Part shown: positions 1 through 7,987 of the stretch, piece by piece
How the letters are laid out: the number at the start of each line of letters is the position of its first letter
Numbering within the stretch: position 1 is the first letter of the stretch
DNA from: JAAXGI01 sp965206975
GTDB lineage: Bacteria > Gemmatimonadota > Gemmatimonadetes > Longimicrobiales > Gaopeijiaceae
Length of the DNA stretch: 64,000 nucleotides
Direction: 5' to 3'
Assembly (NCBI GenBank): GCA_965206975.1
Contig: OZ242253.1
Location: 2,728,001 to 2,792,000, forward strand
Translations under genes and position numbers: made by a program
Notes under the pieces: model-generated
The model's database searches: none
Told to the model about the DNA's origin: nothing
Seen by the model: only the letters and a program-made list of their open reading frames with translations

Positions 1-545
1 ATGTGGCAATGGAGACGTCGGGATTTCCGCGCGAGCGGGTCATCGGGATGGCCGGGGTTCTCGACACCGCGAGGTTCCGCTCCTTTATCGCACTCGAGCT
101 GAATGTGAGTGTCGAGGATATCCAGGCACTCGTGCTCGGGGGACACGGCGATACGATGGTCCCGCTCGTCGGCTACACGACGGTCAGCGGCATCCCCCTG
201 GTGCAGCTGATGCCGAAGGAGAGGGTCGAGGCACTCATCGAACGGACCCGAAAGGGGGGGGCGGAGATCGTCGGCTACCTGAAGACGGGGAGCGCCTACT
301 ACGCGCCGTCCTCTGCAGCGGTTCAGATGGTCGAGGCGATCGTCAAGGACAAGAAGAGGATCCTGCCCTGTGCGGCCTACCTCCGCGGGGAATACGGGCA
401 GGACGGGATCTTCCTTGGGGTACCGTGCAAGCTGGGCGAGCGCGGCCTCGAGTCGATCATTGAGGTGGAGCTCTCCGACTCGGAGAGAGCAGAGCTCTCG
501 AAGAGCGCCGACGCTGTCCGGGAAACGATGGCCGCCCTGGGGTGA
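1..545 (+). CDS. mdh: malate dehydrogenase, C-terminal part (5' end outside window)
   Basis: Oxidises malate to oxaloacetate with NAD+ in the TCA cycle; cytosolic. About 180 residues are visible and the reading frame is open to the left edge, so roughly the first 40% (the Rossmann NAD-binding half) is missing. The visible part begins in the conserved SGFPRERVIGMAGVLDTARF segment and contains the catalytic-His loop GGHGDTMVPL near residue 47 of the fragment, followed by the family's YYAPS and RILPCAAYL blocks. These fit the LDH-like bacterial malate dehydrogenases better than lactate dehydrogenases; substrate specificity residues lie mostly upstream and cannot be checked. The gene converges on dcd with a 73 bp gap. 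Other TCA genes (sucCD) lie 20 kb downstream. Confidence 0.95.
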   Translation, partial: VAMETSGFPRERVIGMAGVLDTARFRSFIALELNVSVEDIQALVLGGHGDTMVPLVGYTTVSGIPLVQLMPKERVEALIERTRKGGAEIVGYLKTGSAYYAPSSAAVQMVEAIVKDKKRILPCAAYLRGEYGQDGIFLGVPCKLGERGLESIIEVELSDSERAELSKSADAVRETMAALG

Positions 546-618
546 TCGTCCGGCCTGACTTGGGCGCGGGCGGCACTGCGACGTCCGTATCGACCCCGGC
601 GGGCGTGGGAGGGTGGCG

Positions 619-1173
619 CTATATCTTCGGTAACGTTACCCCCCTCTGATTCTGATACTTCCCGCTCCGGTCCGCGTAGGCGGTCTCCGGCTCCTCGTCG
701 CTCTGGAAGAACAGGAGCTGCGCGATCCCCTCATTCGCGTAGATCTTGGCCGGTAGCGGGGTTGTGTTCGAGATCTCCAGCGTCAGGAATCCCTCCCACG
801 TCGGCTCGAGAGGGGTGACGTTCACGATGATCCCACAGCGTGCATACGTGCTCTTGCCCACGCAGAGAACCATCGTGTCACGCGGGACCCGGAAGTACTC
901 GACCGTCCTGGCGAGGGCGAAGGAATTCGGGGGGATGATGCAGTCCTCTCCGACGATGTCCACGAAGGATCGCCCGTCGAACGCCTTGGGGTCCACCACG
1001 ACGTTGTGCACGTTTGTGAAGACCTTGAACTCGGGGGCCACCCGGGTGTCGTACCCGTAGGACGAGACCCCGTAGGAGATCGTGCCACGGCGGACTTGGT
1101 TCGTCTCGAAGGGCTCGATCATCCCGCGCTCCTCGGCCATACGTCGAATCCACCGGTCGTTTCGGATCGTCAT
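619..1173 (-). CDS. dcd: dCTP deaminase
   Basis: Deaminates dCTP to dUTP, feeding dTMP synthesis; a cytosolic trimer. The 184-residue length is typical of the family. Visible signatures are SSYGYDTRV near residue 37, the GKSTYARCG phosphate/nucleotide-binding stretch, and NVTPLEPTWEG holding the catalytic Glu. The C-terminal tail GKYQNQRGVTLPKI is the part that usually closes over the nucleotide. A bifunctional dCTP deaminase/dUTPase cannot be excluded from sequence alone, since the two types share this fold. It is transcribed away from the nuo operon across a 300 bp divergent intergenic region and converges on mdh. Confidence 0.94.
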   Translation of the reverse strand: MTIRNDRWIRRMAEERGMIEPFETNQVRRGTISYGVSSYGYDTRVAPEFKVFTNVHNVVVDPKAFDGRSFVDIVGEDCIIPPNSFALARTVEYFRVPRDTMVLCVGKSTYARCGIIVNVTPLEPTWEGFLTLEISNTTPLPAKIYANEGIAQLLFFQSDEEPETAYADRSGKYQNQRGVTLPKI

Positions 1174-1475
1174 TGCATCCCCGGTTCTGAGCCGTATAGG
1201 CTAGGTAGAGGAGAGAGGTTCAGGCCCGCGTCGAGCGCTCTCTGGCGGCCCTAAGCACGGGGGCGAGAGTATAGAATGATCAGAGGAGCCGGGGAAGGTG
1301 GAGTCGGCGTGTCGGGGCGCGATCCCCGGGTGCAGTCCCGGCGCCCGGACGGCCCCGGAAGACGGGTCGCGGGCAGAGGAATCTGGCCCTCGCCGGGTTG
1401 ACACTCCTTCCCGTGCCCGGGTAGATTTGCCGTGCCCCAAGTGAACGATTTCACAAAGTCCTCCGACGGGTGGAC
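1174..1475. promoter_or_regulatory. divergent intergenic region between dcd and nuoA
   Basis: Three hundred bases without a convincing gene. It must hold the promoters for dcd (leftward) and the nuo operon (rightward). The nuo promoter is listed separately. For dcd, a weak minus-strand -10-like TATACT lies near 1270-1275, with only a poor -35 17 bp upstream of it. The middle (about 1300-1380) is very GC-rich with overlapping short inverted repeats such as CCCGG/CCGGG; no known riboswitch class was recognised. Confidence 0.5.
1398..1427 (+). promoter_or_regulatory. sigma70-type promoter of the nuo operon
   Basis: A perfect -35 TTGACA (1398-1403) and a -10 TAGATT (1422-1427) are separated by 18 bp. 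The predicted transcription start, near 1434, would give a 5' leader of about 40 bases before nuoA. It is one of the best promoter matches in the window and lies at the expected place for a 14-kb operon. Confidence 0.75.
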
Positions 1476-1832
1476 ATGGCGTCCAGCTACCTGCCGATCC
1501 TGATTCTGTTGGCCGTGTCGGTGCTGAACGCCGTCGGGATGCTCGCCGCTTCGCACATTCTAAACCCCCGGCGAGCGACGCCCGAGAAGGAGCTGCCATA
1601 CGAATCCGGGATCGTTCCCCTCACCGACACGAGGGGGCGGTTCTCGGTGCACTTCTACATGGTCGCGATCAGCTTCATCATCTTCGACCTTGAGGCAATC
1701 TTCCTCATCCCCTGGGCGGCCGAGATGCGGGCCCTCGGGTGGGAAGGCTTTCTGGCCGTGCTCATCTTCACCGCAGTCCTCGTCGTCGGGCTGATCTACG
1801 AGTGGCGGAAGGGGGGGCTCGACTGGGAATGA
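1476..1832 (+). CDS. nuoA: NADH-quinone oxidoreductase subunit A
   Basis: Membrane subunit of complex I at the junction between hydrophilic and membrane arms. The 118-residue product shows three transmembrane segments (about residues 5-27, 62-82 and 90-110). It has the family signature YESG in the first loop and FDLEAIFLIPWA in helix 2, where Asp and Glu line the quinone/proton region. Start chosen at ATG 1476, preceded by a purine-rich GGGTGG; an in-frame GTG at 1470 would add two residues. First gene of the nuo operon; its stop overlaps the nuoB start (ATGA). Confidence 0.96.
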   Translation: MASSYLPILILLAVSVLNAVGMLAASHILNPRRATPEKELPYESGIVPLTDTRGRFSVHFYMVAISFIIFDLEAIFLIPWAAEMRALGWEGFLAVLIFTAVLVVGLIYEWRKGGLDWE

Positions 1833-2491
1833 GCGAGGAGAGCCGCTCGCTTCCGCAGGCGCCCGGGGGACTCTTCGGGGCCGGCGCCCCGACCTTCCTC
1901 ACCACGAAAGTGGACTACGTGGTGAACTGGGCGCGACGGAATTCACTCTGGCCGATGCCCTTCGGGACGGCGTGCTGCGCGATCGAGATGATGGCGTCTG
2001 CAGCCTCCGACCAGGATCTGGCCCGCTTCGGGATGGAACGGATGGCCTTCTCGCCCCGCCAGGCCGACGTCCTCATCTGCGCCGGGCGCGTGCCATACAA
2101 GCTGGCCCCGGTCCTCCGCCGGATCTGGGATCAGATGCCCCAGCCCAAGTGGTGCGTATCAATGGGGGCGTGCGCCTCCTCCGGTGGCGTCTTCGACGTC
2201 TACTCCATGGTGCAGGGGATCGACACGATCATCCCGGTGGACGTCTACGTGCCCGGGTGTCCACCGAGGCCGGAGGGGCTCATCTACGGTCTCATGATGA
2301 TCCAGGATAAAGTGCGTGGAGAGTCGCTGGCGCACCATGCGGAGCACCGATACGAGGATCCAGCGGCAGCGGGGCACCCCCGGGCGGACGACGCCGAAGT
2401 CCTGGCGCTCTCCGGCCCCTTCGGCAACTCGACTCTTCAAGAGAGTAGCGGAGGTCTCGTTTCGGGCGTAGCGCGTCACCCGTCCGACTAA
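1829..2491 (+). CDS. nuoB: NADH-quinone oxidoreductase subunit B (cluster N2)
   Basis: Carries the terminal [4Fe-4S] cluster N2 that passes electrons to quinone. The ligands are visible: adjacent Cys49-Cys50 (FGTACCAIEMM), Cys115 (SMGACASSGG) and Cys144 (VPGCPPRPEG). The start ATG 1829 overlaps the nuoA stop by four bases. At 220 residues it is longer than the usual 160-190; the extra length is a C-terminal tail of about 45 residues after the conserved core, rich in small polar residues and without recognisable motif. Confidence 0.97.
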   Translation: MSEESRSLPQAPGGLFGAGAPTFLTTKVDYVVNWARRNSLWPMPFGTACCAIEMMASAASDQDLARFGMERMAFSPRQADVLICAGRVPYKLAPVLRRIWDQMPQPKWCVSMGACASSGGVFDVYSMVQGIDTIIPVDVYVPGCPPRPEGLIYGLMMIQDKVRGESLAHHAEHRYEDPAAAGHPRADDAEVLALSGPFGNSTLQESSGGLVSGVARHPSD

Positions 2492-2499
2492 GCGCGATC

Positions 2500-4428
2500 A
2501 TGAACAAGATGTCTGCTGGAGCCGCGCTCGAGGCGTCCGAGCATTCCGCCCTCCGGCCGCTGGTCGAGCGGTTCCCGGGTGCGGTCATCCACCACGAGGT
2601 GGTCGCCGGGGACGAGCACGTCATCTACGTCGATCCTCCGCGAATCCTTGAACTCCTCGGCTGGCTCAAGCGGGAGCCGGACCATTGCTACGACTACCTG
2701 TCCGACCTCACCGCGGTGGACTACGGGGGTGGCCGCCCCCTCCAGATCGTCTATCAACTCTATTCGATCCCCCATCGGCGGGCGCTACGACTTAAGGCCG
2801 AACTCCCCCTCTCCGATCTTGTCATCGACTCCGCGGTCCCGCTCTGGGGCGCGGCCGACTGGCTCGAGCGCGAGGTCTACGACATGTTCGGGGTCACCTT
2901 CCGCGGACACCCGGACCTGCGGCGTATCCTGATGCCCGACGACTACGCGGAAGGCCACCCGCTCAGGAAGGACTTCCCCCTGCGCGGCCGCTTCTCGAGG
3001 GAAGAACAGACCCGCCGAGCCCTCTCCGGGGAGCCCGAGGACGACTACATCCCGGCAGAGATCGAGATCGCGAAGAAGGCGAGGCCCGTCCCCTGGCAGG
3101 GGACGGAGGAGCGCGGCGGTTCGCTTGGTCGAGGAGATCCCCCGGCCGTGACGCAGCGAACCGTGGAGCTCGAGGTCGCGCGCGCGCCGGAGCTCGGGAT
3201 GGACATGCGGCCGGGTGAGGGACTCCTAGTACCTCAGGAGCTCCCCGAGCCGGACTTCGGCTCGGAGGGGATGCTGATCAATATCGGGCCCCAGCATCCC
3301 GCCACCCACGGAGTCCTCAGGCTCGTCCTCGAGCTCGACGGGGAGACCGTCGTACGCTGCATCCCCCACATCGGCTACCTCCATTCCTCCTTCGAGAAAC
3401 TCGGCGAGTACCGAGATTGGAACCAGATCGTCCCGCTCACCGACCGCATGGATTACCTCGCACCGCTCATCTACAACTGCGCCTACGTGATGGCCGTGGA
3501 GAAGATGATGGGTGTCCAGGTCACGGAACGGTGCAAGGTCGTACGCGTCATCTGCATGGAGCTTGACCGGATCTTTTCCCACCTCCTCTGGCTCGGGACG
3601 TGGGCGATCGACGTAGGTGCCTTCACACCCTTTCTCTACGCCTTTCAGGAGCGGGAGAAGATCTATCAGCTGCACGATGCGCTGACTGGCGCCCGGATCA
3701 CAACATCCGCCACTCGGGTGGGAGGGATGATGGCGGATCTTCCCCCGGGTTGGGCCGAGGAGGGAGTCCGCGCATTTATCGATACGCTCCCGAACACGCT
3801 CGACGAGATCGAGGCGCTGCTTGCCACGAACGGGATCCACTTAGGCCGAACCCAGGGGGTGGGCGTCATCTCTGGGGAGGAGGCGATCAACTCCGGACTC
3901 TCGGGTCCGAACCTGCGAGGCTCCGGGGTGCCCTATGATCTCCGGAAGGATCGCCCCTACTACGACTACGAGACATACGACTTCGAGGTCCCGATCGGCG
4001 AGCACGGCGACTGCTACGATCGCTACATGGTGCGAATGGAGGAGATGCGCCAGAGCTGCCGGATCCTCGATCAGGCGCTAGAGCGCCTCCCGGGAGGCCC
4101 GATCAATGTGTCCGACCCCAGGGTCATCCTCCCGAGCAAGACCGACTGCATGAACGACATGGAGTCGATGATCCATCACTTCAAGCTCGTGATCGAGGGC
4201 GTGAAGGCTCCCCCCGGAGAGTCGTACTTCGCCGTCGAGGGCTCGAAGGGGGAGCTCGGTATGTACGTGGTGAGCGACGGGGGCTCGAAACCGGTGCGGT
4301 GGCGGATCCGCCCCCCATCATTCATCAACCTGTCGACGATCCCGAAACTCGTCGAGGGAAGCCTCCTTGCAGACGTGATCGTCGTGAATGCGAGCCTCGA
4401 TATCGTCCTCGGGGAGATCGACCGGTGA
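2500..4428 (+). CDS. nuoC: NADH-quinone oxidoreductase fused subunits C/D
   Basis: A 642-residue fusion of the 30-kDa (NuoC) and 49-kDa (NuoD) complex I subunits. Residues about 20-170 are NuoC, with the signature ERE-YDMFGV-F-GHPDLRRILMPDD and the HPLRKDFPL end. A roughly 80-residue charged linker follows. NuoD starts near Met258 with NIGPQHPATHG (the His that contacts quinone) and continues through the DRMDYLAP and RIFSHLLWLGTW blocks to the C-terminal LGEIDR. Such fusions are known (NuoCD of enterobacteria), and here the frame is continuous with no stop or restart signal in the linker. It starts at ATG 2500, eight bases after nuoB. Confidence 0.97.
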   Translation: MNKMSAGAALEASEHSALRPLVERFPGAVIHHEVVAGDEHVIYVDPPRILELLGWLKREPDHCYDYLSDLTAVDYGGGRPLQIVYQLYSIPHRRALRLKAELPLSDLVIDSAVPLWGAADWLEREVYDMFGVTFRGHPDLRRILMPDDYAEGHPLRKDFPLRGRFSREEQTRRALSGEPEDDYIPAEIEIAKKARPVPWQGTEERGGSLGRGDPPAVTQRTVELEVARAPELGMDMRPGEGLLVPQELPEPDFGSEGMLINIGPQHPATHGVLRLVLELDGETVVRCIPHIGYLHSSFEKLGEYRDWNQIVPLTDRMDYLAPLIYNCAYVMAVEKMMGVQVTERCKVVRVICMELDRIFSHLLWLGTWAIDVGAFTPFLYAFQEREKIYQLHDALTGARITTSATRVGGMMADLPPGWAEEGVRAFIDTLPNTLDEIEALLATNGIHLGRTQGVGVISGEEAINSGLSGPNLRGSGVPYDLRKDRPYYDYETYDFEVPIGEHGDCYDRYMVRMEEMRQSCRILDQALERLPGGPINVSDPRVILPSKTDCMNDMESMIHHFKLVIEGVKAPPGESYFAVEGSKGELGMYVVSDGGSKPVRWRIRPPSFINLSTIPKLVEGSLLADVIVVNASLDIVLGEIDR

Positions 4429-5105
4429 CGGACTCCCGCATGGAGGTACGGGCGGGGGAGACGCCCTTTCGAAACCCGGGTTGGGCGGGAAATACCGGGG
4501 ACTTCGAGCTGACCGAGGCGGAGGTCCGCGGGGAAGAGTACGTGGGGATGGCCCCGCTCGACGGGGGCCACCCCGGGGCCGCCCCGGCGCTTCCCTACGT
4601 CCTCCCAGACAAGGATCCCGACGCCCCCCTCTTCGAAGGGCCGTACCGGAAGCGCCTCGAGAAGATCCTGTCCCGCTACCCGACCTCGCAGGCGGCGCTC
4701 ATCCCCACCCTCAATATGGCGCACGAACTCCGCGGCCACATCTCGGACGAGACGATGGCGATCGTGGGCGAGGCGCTTGGCCTCTCGCACGCGTACGTCC
4801 GGGGCGTGGCCTCCTTCTACACGATGTACAACAAGCGTCCGGTCGGACGCTTCCTGATCCAGGTATGCACGAACATCTCATGTAACCTTTGCGGCGGGGA
4901 CGACGTTCTCGGGGCCTTTCTCGAGGAGGCTGGGACCGAGTTGGGCGAGACCTCCGCCGACGGCCTCTTCACGGTCACGGAGGTCGAGTGCCTGGCGGCG
5001 TGCGGTTTTCCGGCAGCGGTACAGATCAACTCCAGGTACTTCGAGAACGTCACCGTCGAGGACGTGCCCCAGATCCTCGAGCGCCTGAGAGGGGAAGTCG
5101 AGTAG
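4425..5105 (+). CDS. nuoE: NADH-quinone oxidoreductase subunit E (cluster N1a)
   Basis: Thioredoxin-like 24-kDa subunit holding the [2Fe-2S] cluster N1a. The four ligands sit in QVCTNISCNLCGG (C-x4-C) and VECLAACGFPAA (C-x3-C). Start taken as GTG 4425, which overlaps the nuoD stop (GTGA) and has GGGGAG upstream. This gives 226 residues, about 60 more than usual. The extra part is an N-terminal extension rich in Gly, Pro and acidic residues before the conserved PYRKRLEKILSRYP start of the domain; an internal ATG at 4440 would shorten it by only five residues. Confidence 0.95.
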   Translation: MTDSRMEVRAGETPFRNPGWAGNTGDFELTEAEVRGEEYVGMAPLDGGHPGAAPALPYVLPDKDPDAPLFEGPYRKRLEKILSRYPTSQAALIPTLNMAHELRGHISDETMAIVGEALGLSHAYVRGVASFYTMYNKRPVGRFLIQVCTNISCNLCGGDDVLGAFLEEAGTELGETSADGLFTVTEVECLAACGFPAAVQINSRYFENVTVEDVPQILERLRGEVE

Positions 5106-5106
5106 C

Positions 5107-6399
5107 GTGGCATACCCGTACACGCACAAGAAGGAGGTCCGCCTCCTGAGTCGGGGGTGGGGCGACCCGAGGTCGCGCACTGTCGGGGGATGGCGGGCGC
5201 TCGGCGGCTATGAAGGCCTCTCCCGGGCGCTCGAACTCGGCCGGGAAGCCGTCGTCGAGACCGTGAAGGCCTCGGGCCTCCGGGGTCGAGGGGGAGCGGG
5301 TTTCCCCACGGGGCTCAAGTGGTCCTTCATGCCGAAGGAGAAGACGGGACCCCATTACCTCTGCTGTAACGCGGACGAATCGGAACCAGGCACCTTCAAG
5401 GACAGGGAGATCCTTCGCTGGACGCCGCATCAGCTGATCGAGGGTTGCCTCATCGCCGCGTACGCGATCCAGGCGGATCACGCCTATATCTACTGCCGCG
5501 GCGAGTTCTTCGAGACGAACCAGGTCCTCGCCCGTGCCGTGGAGGAGGCGTACGAGGCAGGGCTCGCGGGCGAGAACATCCTCGGATCCGGCGTTACCAT
5601 CGAACTCACCGTCCACCAAGGCGCGGGCGCGTACATCTGCGGGGAGGAGACGGCCCTCATGAGCTCGCTCGAGGGCGACAGAGGACTCCCGCGCGTCAAG
5701 CCACCCTTCCCGGCAGCGTCCGGGGCCTTCGGAAGGCCCACGACGATCAACAATGTGGAGACGCTCGCCGCGGTTCCGCACATCGTTCGAAACGGGGGAG
5801 AGTGGTATCGGCAGTGGGGGACCGAGAAGAGCCCCGGTACGAAACTCTTCTGCGTGAGCGGACATGTGAACCGCCCCGGCAATTTCGAGCTTCCCATGGG
5901 CTTTCCGATGGAGGAGCTGATCGAGGACGTCTGCGGGGGGATCCGGGGGGGACGGCAGCTGAAGGCCGTGATCCCCGGTGGTGCCTCCGTCCCCGTCATG
6001 GACGCCGCGGACTGCGAGGGCTGCCGACTCTGCTACGAGGGCGTCCAGGAGAAGGGCTCGATGCTGGGCTGCGCATCCGTCATCGTGATGGACGAGGCGA
6101 CGAACATCGTCAAGCAGGTTCGGCGGATGGTAGACTTCTTCGCCCACGAGTCGTGCGGCCAGTGCACGCCGTGCCGGGAAGGCACGACGTGGATTGCTCG
6201 AACGCTCCGCAGGATCGAGGACGGGCAAGGCACGGAGGAGGATCTGGACACACTGGTCGAACTCGGGGAGCAGATGACCGGCACGACGATCTGCGTGCTT
6301 TCGGACTCGGCCGCCGCCCCCGTGATCTCCTCGATCGAGAAGTTTCGAGGCGACTACCTCGCGCTGATCCCCAGCGCCGCGGCGGTGGGAGCCTCCTGA
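5107..6399 (+). CDS. nuoF: NADH-quinone oxidoreductase subunit F (FMN, NADH site, cluster N3)
   Basis: Binds NADH and FMN and starts electron flow in complex I. Visible are the FMN/NADH loop GLRGRGGAGFPTGLKW, the NADESEPGTFKDR block, and GAGAYICGEETAL. The N3 [4Fe-4S] ligands are Cys350, Cys353, Cys356 (ESCGQCTPCREG) and Cys396 (TTICVLSD). Start GTG 5107 lies one base after nuoE. Odd point: residues 303-309 read CEGCRLC, with another Cys at 322, in a segment that in the NuoF proteins I know has no cysteine cluster (see findings). 430 residues, normal length. Confidence 0.97.
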   Translation: MAYPYTHKKEVRLLSRGWGDPRSRTVGGWRALGGYEGLSRALELGREAVVETVKASGLRGRGGAGFPTGLKWSFMPKEKTGPHYLCCNADESEPGTFKDREILRWTPHQLIEGCLIAAYAIQADHAYIYCRGEFFETNQVLARAVEEAYEAGLAGENILGSGVTIELTVHQGAGAYICGEETALMSSLEGDRGLPRVKPPFPAASGAFGRPTTINNVETLAAVPHIVRNGGEWYRQWGTEKSPGTKLFCVSGHVNRPGNFELPMGFPMEELIEDVCGGIRGGRQLKAVIPGGASVPVMDAADCEGCRLCYEGVQEKGSMLGCASVIVMDEATNIVKQVRRMVDFFAHESCGQCTPCREGTTWIARTLRRIEDGQGTEEDLDTLVELGEQMTGTTICVLSDSAAAPVISSIEKFRGDYLALIPSAAAVGAS

Positions 6400-6402
6400 G
6401 CG

Positions 6403-7983
6403 ATGAGCGCTGACGCATCCGGCCCGAAGCTCGTCCATCTTACGATCGACGGCGTGGAGCTGTCCGTCCCCAAGGGCACGATGATCCTCGAGGCCGCCGA
6501 GTCGATCGGGACCCAGGTGCCGCACTACTGCTTCCACCCCGGCCTATCCTCGCCAGCGCAGTGCAGGCTCTGCCTCGTCGAGCTCGAGGGGGCACCGAAG
6601 CTCGTTCCCTCCTGCGTGACCGAGGTCCAGGAGGGGCAGGTGGTACACACGGAGAGCGAGCCGGCGCTCAGGATGCGCGAGGGCGTCCTAGAGTTCTACC
6701 TAGCCAACCACCCGCTCGACTGCCCGATCTGCGACCAGTCCGGAGAGTGCAAGCTACAGGACTACGTATTCGCGGAGGGCCGCGTGCACGGGAGGAGCCG
6801 GGAGCCGAAGCGCGTCTTCGGGCGCGACGACTTCGGGGGCGATGTGCTCTTCTACGGCGACCGGTGCGTCATGTGCACCCGGTGCGTGCGCTTCATGAAC
6901 GAGGTCGCCTGCGATCCCCTACTCACCGTGGTCGAGCGGGGGAACCACTCCATCATCGACACCTTCTTCGACGAGGGTCTCGACGGGTCGCCCTACAGCG
7001 GGAACATCATCGACATATGCCCGGTGGGCGCCCTCGTCTCGAAGGACTTCCTGCACAGGGCCCGAGCGTGGGACCTCGAGCATACCCCCTCGATCTGCTC
7101 GAGCTGCTCACAGGGATGCAACATCGAGATCCACACCCGCGACAACGTCGCGCACCGGTTGAGGCCGCGAGAGAACATGGAGGTAAACGGCTTCTGGATG
7201 TGCGACTACGGACGCGGCCGTTTCACGTGGATGAACCGCGTGGACCGCCTCGAAGAAGCGGTCTGGGCCCCCGGCGGGACGGAGGGGGGCCGCGGGTGGA
7301 GCGAGGTGATCCCCCTGCTCGGAGCGCGCCTCCGGGCAGCGGCAGAGTCGGGGGAAACCGTTCGTGCAGTCGCCTCACCGTACGCTTCGAATGAGGACCT
7401 AGCCGCACTCCACGCACTCGTGTCCGGTCTCGGCGGCGGGGCGACCCTCTTCCGCGCCCCCGAGGCGGAGGAGAAGATTCCGCTCCCCGGCTTCCCGAAG
7501 CTCGCCCGACGACGGGACCTGACGCCGAACCGAACGGGCGCTGAGCGGCTCGGGATGCGCCGCGTGGGACTACCCGCCGGGGAAGGGGGGCTTGAGGAAG
7601 TCGCCGGCCACGAGGGGGTCCTGATCGTCCTCGGCGACGAGCTCGGGGATGTGGACGAGGAATTCGGGGGGAAGGCCTCCCTCTACCTCTACCTCGGGTC
7701 GCACCCGGCCCGTGGCGGCGCCACCGCCCACGCGGTCCTCCCGGTCGCGACCACCGCAGAGGCGGAGGGCTCATTCACGAACCACGAGGGGCGGGTCCAG
7801 CGCTTCTGGGCCGCGCTCGAAGCCGCTGGCTCCGCACGCCCGGCGTCCGACGTGCTCTCGGCGCTCCTCGACAGGCTCTCCGGGAAACCGGTGGAGGAGG
7901 GCGGGCCGGATGAACCTGCCCCGGAGGGAGCCGGAGTCGGGGACGAGGGCACGGCAGCCGCCCCGGCACCGGGGCAGCGTTGA
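6403..7983 (+). CDS. nuoG: NADH-quinone oxidoreductase subunit G (75-kDa, clusters N1b, N4, N5, N7)
   Basis: Main iron-sulphur wire of complex I. The N-terminal 2Fe-2S domain (HYCFHPGLSSPAQCRLC plus PSCVT) is followed by the N5 His/Cys motif (NHPLDCPICDQSGEC) and the N4 set (CVMCTRCVR with a later CPVGAL). It also has the extra N7 ligands Cys232, Cys235, Cys239 and Cys267, found only in some bacteria. The product is only 526 residues, against about 780-910 in Thermus and E. coli. The molybdopterin-oxidoreductase-like C-terminal part is reduced to a fragment, ending in an Ala/Gly/Pro/Glu-rich tail. Confidence 0.95.
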   Translation: MSADASGPKLVHLTIDGVELSVPKGTMILEAAESIGTQVPHYCFHPGLSSPAQCRLCLVELEGAPKLVPSCVTEVQEGQVVHTESEPALRMREGVLEFYLANHPLDCPICDQSGECKLQDYVFAEGRVHGRSREPKRVFGRDDFGGDVLFYGDRCVMCTRCVRFMNEVACDPLLTVVERGNHSIIDTFFDEGLDGSPYSGNIIDICPVGALVSKDFLHRARAWDLEHTPSICSSCSQGCNIEIHTRDNVAHRLRPRENMEVNGFWMCDYGRGRFTWMNRVDRLEEAVWAPGGTEGGRGWSEVIPLLGARLRAAAESGETVRAVASPYASNEDLAALHALVSGLGGGATLFRAPEAEEKIPLPGFPKLARRRDLTPNRTGAERLGMRRVGLPAGEGGLEEVAGHEGVLIVLGDELGDVDEEFGGKASLYLYLGSHPARGGATAHAVLPVATTAEAEGSFTNHEGRVQRFWAALEAAGSARPASDVLSALLDRLSGKPVEEGGPDEPAPEGAGVGDEGTAAAPAPGQR

Positions 7984-7987
7984 CGCC

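Noticed and set aside
1300..1400. Cobalamin-riboswitch-like words (GGTGCAGTCC and GGGAAG-like strings) upstream of nuoA
   Set aside because: Order and spacing do not match the class, the nuo promoter lies downstream of them, and the region is simply very GC-rich with many short repeats.
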